Positions 1-4,764 of a stretch of 7,189 nucleotides of DNA are shown piece by piece. The DNA is from Polyangiaceae bacterium (GTDB lineage Bacteria > Myxococcota_A > Polyangia > Polyangiales > Polyangiaceae). Position 1 is the stretch's first letter, and each line of letters opens with the position of its first letter. The translations under genes and the position numbers were made by a program. The notes beneath the pieces are model-generated. The model was given only the letters and a program-made list of their open reading frames with translations. It searched no databases and was not told the DNA's origin. The stretch lies in the NCBI GenBank assembly GCA_022447485.1, contig JAKVCH010000149.1, positions 1 to 7,189 of the forward strand. Direction: 5' to 3'.

Positions 1-1013
1 ATGCAGAATATGGCGGTGTGGTGCCAGAAATAGCGTCTCGGGACCATCTCAAGAATATTGAGCCGGTTATTGAAGAGGCTCTGAGCCGTGCTCAACACAG
101 CCTTCAGACCATCGATGCCATCGCCGTCACGAATCGCCCCGGACTTTCTGGAGCGCTGTTGATCGGCAGTCAGGTCGCAAGAACCCTCTCCTGGATCAGT
201 CAGAAGCCACTGATTGCCGTGGACCATCTTGTGGGTCATCTGCTCGCTGTCTTTCTCGATTTTTCTGCCGTTCTGAGCTCGAAACCGCCCGAGAGTGCAG
301 AGCAAGCACCCAATCCAATCAGAGAGAGCCAGGCTCCCAGCTATCCTTTCGTCGGACTCCTCGCCAGCGGAGGCCATACCGGCATCTATCGTGTCAACGG
401 CCCGCTCGCTGAGCAAATCAGCGAATTAGGAGGCACCAGAGATGATGCTGCCGGCGAAGCCTACGATAAAGTCGCCAAGCTCCTCGGTCTCGGCTACCCA
501 GGCGGACCAATTATTGATCAGTTAGCTCAAGAGGGAGACCCTCTGCAAATTCCCCTCGCTCGACCCATGGCTCAAAAGTCTCTCTTGGAATTTAGCTTTT
601 CTGGACTTAAGACAAATGTAGCTCGCTGGGTCAAGGAAAACGGAATTCCCAAAAATGACGACCAGCTGCGCAACCTGGCAGCCGCTTTTCAGGCTCGAGT
701 CGTGGATACTCTGATCGATAAATCAATTCGCGCCGCCCGTCAGGAAGGCATCCGAGAAATTGTGTTGGCAGGCGGCGTTGCTGCCAACGAAGAATTAAGA
801 GAAAGAGGAGCTGAGCTCTGCAAAAAACACGGCATGCGCTTGATCGCTCCCAGCCGAAGGGCCTGCACGGATAACGCCGCAATGATCGCTCACGCCGGGC
901 TGTATCGAGCTCAAACGGGCGTCAATGACGCACCGAATCTGACCATTCACCCTCGAACGGCTTTACCCAGAGCTACCCGTAAAGGCCCTGGGCCCCGACA
1001 ATCGCGCGAATGA
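1..1013 (+). CDS. tsaD: tRNA N6-adenosine threonylcarbamoyltransferase TsaD, 5'-truncated by the window edge
   Basis: TsaD transfers the threonylcarbamoyl group from TC-AMP to A37 of ANN-decoding tRNAs, making t6A in the cytoplasm with TsaB and TsaE. The reading frame is open from base 3 (first codons A-E-Y-G-G-V-V-P-E-I-A-S-R-D-H), a hallmark of the family that lies about 37 residues into E. coli TsaD. The true start is therefore roughly 36 codons upstream, outside the window, and the internal GTG at 18 is not the start. Visible hallmarks are the metal-binding HxxxH (HLVGH; histidine codons at 225 and 237), SGGH at 366-377, the DDAAGEAYDKVAKLLGLGYPGGP block, FSFSGLKTN, LAGGVAANEELR and CTDNAAMIAHAGLYR. 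All catalytic motifs are present, so the gene looks intact. It is oddly long because about 28 extra residues rich in Pro, Ser and Glu (near 258-342) lie between the HxxxH helix and the YPFVGLLASGGH strand. The stop is TGA at 1011-1013, 5 bp from the convergent redoxin gene. Confidence 0.96.
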   Translation, partial: AEYGGVVPEIASRDHLKNIEPVIEEALSRAQHSLQTIDAIAVTNRPGLSGALLIGSQVARTLSWISQKPLIAVDHLVGHLLAVFLDFSAVLSSKPPESAEQAPNPIRESQAPSYPFVGLLASGGHTGIYRVNGPLAEQISELGGTRDDAAGEAYDKVAKLLGLGYPGGPIIDQLAQEGDPLQIPLARPMAQKSLLEFSFSGLKTNVARWVKENGIPKNDDQLRNLAAAFQARVVDTLIDKSIRAARQEGIREIVLAGGVAANEELRERGAELCKKHGMRLIAPSRRACTDNAAMIAHAGLYRAQTGVNDAPNLTIHPRTALPRATRKGPGPRQSRE

Positions 1014-1018
1014 GCTTT

Positions 1019-1798
1019 TCAGATTTTATCGAAGGCCGCCTGCAAACGTTCTTCGTGATCGAATTCTATGCCCACTTGATAATCCAATAGGGTGCCGTCT
1101 GGGCCGACGACAGCAATCAAAGGGATACTGCTCATCGGGTTGTAGATTTCGGTAAACTGCGGATGACTCCAGGCGTCGATGATCGGCGTAGCGTCCAGGC
1201 GTTGCTCGCGAAGAAAACCAGGAACATGAGACCACGTCTCCGGTCCATCCACCGCCACCGCAAGAACCTTGATCTGATCCTTCTGTCGAATTATCTCTGC
1301 CAAAAGGGGCAACTTTCGCTCGCACACTCGACACCAACTCGCGAAAAAAACAATCACGAAACTTGTCTTGCCGACCCATCGCCCCGAGTCGAATTCGCGA
1401 CCTTTCTCGTCAATCAATAGAAAGGGCGGCACCTGTTCTGCTTTTCTTCCCAAGGACCGAAAAATATCCGGCCGATACTCTTGAGCAGCTTTTGCACCTT
1501 GAGCACGCCCCGTACTCCCTTCCGTTCGTTCAGCCTCTGATTCCATCGTTAAGCCCTCTTCACTTGAAGGCGGCGTCAAGAGCGCGTCTTGACTGAGATC
1601 GCCAAGTTCCTCTGTCTCTAAAACCCTCTGCGCGACGCCCGGAGTGCACTGAAAAAGAAGTACGGAACTACCCACTAACGCCCTTTGCAGCGCCAAAATA
1701 ACTGGACGTTTCCATTCCTGAGAAACCCTGGGAGCAGACCCAGTGCCTGGACCGAACACCTCTTTCCTTTCTGACTTAAATTCCCTGAAATACCTCAT
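1019..1798 (-). CDS. TlpA-like thioredoxin-fold protein with N-terminal membrane or export segment
   Basis: This is a 259-residue protein from the ATG at 1798. The C-terminal part (about residues 118-259) has a redoxin/TlpA-like fold. It includes VPPFLLIDEKG, FVIVFFASWCRVC with the CxxC pair C156/C159, a predicted cis-proline in SSIPLIAVVGPDG (P226), and a closing GTLLDYQVG strand. Proteins of this type reduce or exchange disulfides outside the cytoplasm, for example in cytochrome c maturation, but the substrate cannot be read here. Residues 30-56 hold a basic stretch then a hydrophobic run (KRPVILALQRALVGSSVLLF) fitting a signal peptide or signal anchor. Residues 60-115 are an acidic, Ser/Glu-rich linker. 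The frame stays open upstream to a GTG at 1873, but that extension is Ser-rich, unlike the family, and overlaps the divergent control region. ATG 1798 is preceded by the purine-rich AAAGAAAGAG and was preferred. The stop (complement of 1019-1021) faces tsaD. The domain call is firm; the precise role and start are less so. Confidence 0.85.
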   Translation of the reverse strand: MRYFREFKSERKEVFGPGTGSAPRVSQEWKRPVILALQRALVGSSVLLFQCTPGVAQRVLETEELGDLSQDALLTPPSSEEGLTMESEAERTEGSTGRAQGAKAAQEYRPDIFRSLGRKAEQVPPFLLIDEKGREFDSGRWVGKTSFVIVFFASWCRVCERKLPLLAEIIRQKDQIKVLAVAVDGPETWSHVPGFLREQRLDATPIIDAWSHPQFTEIYNPMSSIPLIAVVGPDGTLLDYQVGIEFDHEERLQAAFDKI

Positions 1799-1944
1799 GC
1801 TCTTTCTTTGTGAACGACCAGCGACCCCAGAGCTTAGGCCTAGAGACGAAGAAGAACTGGACGCGCCCACCAAGGGTGGCTATTCGAATCCCCGACGAGC
1901 AGCAGACGACTGCCTCAAATGAGCCGAATTCGGCGAGACAAAAG
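1799..1944. promoter_or_regulatory. Divergent intergenic region between the redoxin gene and trkA
   Basis: This 146-bp gap separates two divergent genes, so it should hold both promoters. Visible short palindromes are TAGGCCTA (1835-1842), ATTCGAAT (1882-1889) and the 12-bp GCCGAATTCGGC (1923-1934), plus a CCACC/GGTGG pair (1867-1879). A weak rightward sigma-70-like candidate is TGGACG (1858-1863), a 17-bp gap, then TATTCG (1881-1886), which matches the consensus poorly. The region is open in both directions (a GTG at 1810 for trkA, a GTG at 1873 for the redoxin), but neither extension resembles its family, so it is treated as non-coding. That it contains promoters is inferred from gene orientation only. 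Confidence 0.45.
1923..1934. repeat. Perfect 12-bp palindrome GCCGAATTCGGC upstream of trkA
   Basis: The two 6-bp halves are exact reverse complements with no spacer. The palindrome ends 10 bp before the first trkA ATG and covers the only weak Shine-Dalgarno-like purine stretch (GGCGAG, 1932-1937). It could be a dimeric regulator site that would block trkA-trkH transcription or translation. A role is not shown, and a single short palindrome can arise by chance. Confidence 0.4.
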
Positions 1945-3297
1945 ATGATGAACATACTAGTCGCAGGAAACGGTCTGATGGCTGTTCGAGTGGTCGATGC
2001 TCTGATGCAGCGCCATCAGGTGACCTGTCTCCACCCTGAAGACGGTCAAGCCTGGCAACTCGAACAACTCGACGCCGAATTCGTCACCGGAGAAATCACC
2101 TCACCAGTGTCTCTCGCCGACGCACGAGTGAGCAGTGCAGACGTATTCATCGCCTGTTCGAACAACGACGAGCAAAATATTGTCGCGTGCATGGCAGCCC
2201 GTCGTCTCGGCGCAAAAAAAACAATTTGCGTTTTGATGCGCAAAGGCATTTTATCGAAACACGCAGAGGGAACGGAGCTCGCTCGCTCTTTGGGGATCGA
2301 CCAAGTCGTTCGACCCATTGATCAACTCGCCGAGGAGATGCTGGCTATCATTCTTGTGCCGGGAGCTCTTGAAGTCAGACGAGTAGCCGACGGGCGACTT
2401 TCGTTATTTCGCTACGCAATTGCTCCAGGTAGCGACGCCAGCGGCAAAGAATTGTCGGCACTAAAACTCCCTCAGAATACGCGCATGGTGCATCTTCGAC
2501 GGGGCGAACAATTCATCGTCCCCCGAGGAAATACGAAACTCCAAGCAGGCGACAAGCTGATCGCCATGGGATTTCACGACAGTCTTTCACGCCTCGGACC
2601 AATTCTAGGAGCCGCAAAGCGTCCCCGCCGCGAAGCCGCCGTCGTTGGCGGAGGTCGAGTGGGTCGAGCCGTGACCCGAGGCCTGATTCGAGCTGGCTGG
2701 CAGGTGAAAGTGATCGATTCCGATCGCGACCGCTGTGAACTCATTGCCGAGAAGACGAATGCACTGGTTTTACATGGAGACGGCACAGACCTGGAATTCT
2801 TGGAGCAAGAGCAAGTGGGGGAAGTACCCGTGGTGGTTGCAGTCACGAGTAGCGACGAAAGAAACCTCCTCGTCTCGCTCGTGGTCAAACAACTAGGCAA
2901 CTCGCGAGTGATCACTCGAGCTGACCGTTACTCCAATGAACGTTTATTTGAGAAAGTCGGCGTGGACGTTGTTCGCTCCGCAAAGGGCGCTGCGATCCGC
3001 ACGATCATCAGCGATGTTGATACCCATGAATCTGAAATCCATGCTGAGCTTGAACATGGTGACGCGCGGGTTCTTGAAATAGAAGTCTCAGCCCAAGCAA
3101 AAAAGCTGCCCATGACCCAGCTCAATCCACCGGCTTCAGCTGTGGTCGGCGCGATTCTACGAGGCAATCAAGTACTGATTCCAGGGGGAAAAGACGTGAT
3201 TCTGGCAGAAGACCACCTCTTTGTGTTCTGCGCTCGTGCCGACGAAGACGATACACGACAGTACTTCGCTGACCCCCAAGCTGCAGAGCTATCATGA
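1945..3297 (+). CDS. trkA: Trk potassium uptake regulatory subunit TrkA (two RCK domains)
   Basis: This 450-residue protein is close to E. coli TrkA (458). TrkA forms the cytosolic gating ring of TrkH and binds NAD(H) and adenine nucleotides to control potassium entry. It has two tandem RCK units. Unit 1 has an N-domain at about 3-135 (VAGNGLMAVRVVDAL) and a C-domain at about 140-222. Unit 2 has a Rossmann domain at about 230-355 (VVGGGRVGRAVTRGL, with D258/D260 after strand 2 and HGDGTD) and a C-domain at about 372-432 (LNPPASAVVGAILRGNQVLIPGG). Unit 1's dinucleotide loop is GNGLMA, not GxGxxG, and strand 2 ends LHPED without the usual Asp, so its nucleotide site may be weak; unit 2's site is intact. 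Start ATG 1945 (or ATG 1948) follows GGCGAG and places the Rossmann strand at the N-terminus; the upstream GTG at 1810 would add 45 unrelated residues. The TGA at 3295-3297 overlaps the trkH ATG as ATGA, indicating translational coupling. Confidence 0.95.
   Translation: MMNILVAGNGLMAVRVVDALMQRHQVTCLHPEDGQAWQLEQLDAEFVTGEITSPVSLADARVSSADVFIACSNNDEQNIVACMAARRLGAKKTICVLMRKGILSKHAEGTELARSLGIDQVVRPIDQLAEEMLAIILVPGALEVRRVADGRLSLFRYAIAPGSDASGKELSALKLPQNTRMVHLRRGEQFIVPRGNTKLQAGDKLIAMGFHDSLSRLGPILGAAKRPRREAAVVGGGRVGRAVTRGLIRAGWQVKVIDSDRDRCELIAEKTNALVLHGDGTDLEFLEQEQVGEVPVVVAVTSSDERNLLVSLVVKQLGNSRVITRADRYSNERLFEKVGVDVVRSAKGAAIRTIISDVDTHESEIHAELEHGDARVLEIEVSAQAKKLPMTQLNPPASAVVGAILRGNQVLIPGGKDVILAEDHLFVFCARADEDDTRQYFADPQAAELS
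2214..2244 (+). other. In-phase A AAA AAA slippery heptamer followed by a small stem-loop in trkA
   Basis: Bases 2214-2221 are eight A residues. In the trkA frame they read GCA AAA AAA ACA, so 2214-2220 is an X XXY YYZ heptamer in the phase needed for -1 slippage. Four bases later, TTTGCG (2225-2230) can pair with CGCAAA (2239-2244) across an 8-base loop. A second CGCAAA at 2211-2216 competes for the same TTTGCG. The -1 frame meets TGA at 2319-2321, giving a product of about 125 residues covering the first RCK N-domain. The stem is short and no downstream conservation is visible, so use as a recoding site is conjecture. Confidence 0.25.
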
Positions 3298-4748
3298 GGC
3301 TATTGCTCGTTGTCAGTGTCATCGGTCAGCTCGTGCGCCTCTTCTCCTGGGCGTTCTTGCCGCCAGGGCTATTGGCTCTTCTCGACCAGAATCGGGAGGA
3401 AATCGCTTTTTTCTTTGTGCCTCTCTTTTTAAGCCAGGCCTTTGGAGCCTTGGCAAGCCGCGTTCCGACGCCGAATGGCGCGATCGAGCGTTCCGAGGCT
3501 CTTGCCGTCGTCGCTGGTACTTGGCTTGCCGTCGCTATTGTCGGAGCTCTGCCCTATGCATTTTCAGGACTGCCCTTGGTCGACGCCCTTTTTGAATCCA
3601 TTTCTGGTTTCACGACCACCGGTGCAACAATCCTCTCTGATTTCACCACCCATGGTCGTGCCTTCTTTCTATGGCGCGCCATGACGCAATGGTTTGGAGG
3701 ACTCGGGGTGATTGCCCTTTTTGTCGTGATCCTGCCACGTCTCGGTATCGCCGGGCGGCAACTCTTCTTTGCCGAAGCATCGAGAGCTCCCGCCGAGGCT
3801 GTTAGTCCTTCGGCGCAATTGAGCGCGCAACGCCTTTGGATCCTCTATTCCATCCTGACCCTGCTGTTGGCTGCCTTGCTCTGGTGGGCAGGTCTCAACC
3901 CCTATGAATCAATCGTCCATGCACTCACTACGCTCTCGGCCGGTGGTTTTTCCCCAGACCCAGAGTCAATTGCAGGACTAGAAAATCACCGGGTTGAGTG
4001 GATACTCTGCGCCTTTATGCTGCTGTCCGGAACTAGTTTTACCTTGCAATACAAGGTCTTCACTGGCCGGATCCTGGGGTTCTTCAAAGATGGCGAATTC
4101 TTACTCTACCTGACGGTGATCATTATTTGCACCCTACTGGTCTCCCTGGCTTTGGCCGACGGACTACCCAGTCTGGAGCACCTGCGACTCGGGCTATTTC
4201 AAATTACTAGCTTGGTCTCCAGTACCGGCTTCGCGAGCACTGACTATAACATTTGGAACGATAAAGCACGGGGCATCCTGATTGTGGCGATGGTGATTGG
4301 CGGATGCGCAGCATCCGCTTGCGGGGGACCCAAGGTGATTCGCTGGCTCTTGATGTTTAAGCATGTCAATCGCGAACTGCGACGAGTGCTCCATCCCCGC
4401 GCAGTACTCACAATACGTTACAAGAATGCACCTGTGTCCGACGACATCATGCGCTCAGTTTTCATGCTGGTCGTGCTTTTTTTAGTGGGCCACTTTTTAG
4501 TCGGTGTCATGCTTGTCTTCTTAGGACATGACCTGATTGAGGGTTTTTCAGCGGCCCTGGCATGTCTCGGAAATATCGGTCCTGCCTTTGGCGCAGCCGG
4601 TCCCATGGGAAGCTTTGCCGACTTCCCTACAGCGAGTAAGGTTATCCTGATCCTGGCTATGTGGATTGGTCGTCTAGAAGTGATTACGGTCTTAGCTCTG
4701 CTCCACCCAGACGTCCTGCGACGACTACGTCTGAGTAACAGGCACTAA
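3294..4748 (+). CDS. trkH: Trk/Ktr-type potassium channel subunit TrkH
   Basis: This 484-residue integral membrane protein matches the usual TrkH length (E. coli 483). It forms the potassium-conducting pore in the inner membrane, gated by TrkA. The fold has four pseudo-repeats, each with a P-loop whose filter glycine is visible: SGFTTTGAT (G110), LSAGGFS (G217/G218), SSTGFAS (G312) and CLGNIGPAFG (G426/G429). Hydrophobic helices alternate through the sequence, and MWIGRLEVITVLALL near 456-470 keeps the Arg (R460) typical of the last repeat. The intramembrane loop after repeat 3 reads GGCAASACGGPK (336-347) instead of the common GGCAGSTGGGIK, changing four residues at the gate. Start ATG 3294 overlaps the trkA stop; no strong ribosome site is seen, which fits coupling. 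Presence of a two-RCK TrkA partner favours TrkH over KtrB. The stop is TAA at 4746-4748, followed after 16 bp by the convergent PilZ gene. Confidence 0.95.
   Translation: MRLLLVVSVIGQLVRLFSWAFLPPGLLALLDQNREEIAFFFVPLFLSQAFGALASRVPTPNGAIERSEALAVVAGTWLAVAIVGALPYAFSGLPLVDALFESISGFTTTGATILSDFTTHGRAFFLWRAMTQWFGGLGVIALFVVILPRLGIAGRQLFFAEASRAPAEAVSPSAQLSAQRLWILYSILTLLLAALLWWAGLNPYESIVHALTTLSAGGFSPDPESIAGLENHRVEWILCAFMLLSGTSFTLQYKVFTGRILGFFKDGEFLLYLTVIIICTLLVSLALADGLPSLEHLRLGLFQITSLVSSTGFASTDYNIWNDKARGILIVAMVIGGCAASACGGPKVIRWLLMFKHVNRELRRVLHPRAVLTIRYKNAPVSDDIMRSVFMLVVLFLVGHFLVGVMLVFLGHDLIEGFSAALACLGNIGPAFGAAGPMGSFADFPTASKVILILAMWIGRLEVITVLALLHPDVLRRLRLSNRH
4300..4318. repeat. Perfect inverted repeat inside the trkH gating-loop codons
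   Basis: GCGGATGC (4300-4307) and GCATCCGC (4311-4318) are exact reverse complements with a 3-base spacer, GCA. The hairpin spans codons for residues 336-342, the same segment where the TrkH intramembrane loop departs from its usual sequence. It is coding sequence, not a terminator: no T run follows. Confidence 0.7.
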
Positions 4749-4764
4749 GACCAATCTCTGCACT

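Noticed and set aside
631..882. Minus-strand open frame inside tsaD
   Set aside because: It is a shadow of tsaD with Arg/Cys-rich composition and no domain features; the same holds for the other short frames opposite trkA, trkH and the PilZ gene.
984..994. GGCCC/GGGCC inverted repeat at the end of tsaD as a terminator
   Set aside because: The halves are one base apart, so no useful loop forms, and no T run follows.
1640..1655. Cys51 of the redoxin as a lipoprotein attachment site
   Set aside because: The preceding residues L-L-F-Q do not fit a lipobox, which needs a small residue just before Cys.
1799..1873. Upstream GTG start for the redoxin gene
   Set aside because: It adds a Ser-rich stretch with no family resemblance and overlaps the divergent control region; ATG 1798 has better upstream purines.
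1810..1944. Upstream GTG start that would extend TrkA by 45 residues
   Set aside because: The extension (rich in Arg, Pro, Gln) is unlike any RCK protein, runs across the promoter region, and the Rossmann strand begins right after the ATG pair at 1945/1948.
4477..4483. T7 run within trkH as a slippage or terminator signal
   Set aside because: It encodes a normal membrane-helix Leu/Phe stretch, has no preceding GC stem and is not in a slippery phase with a downstream structure.
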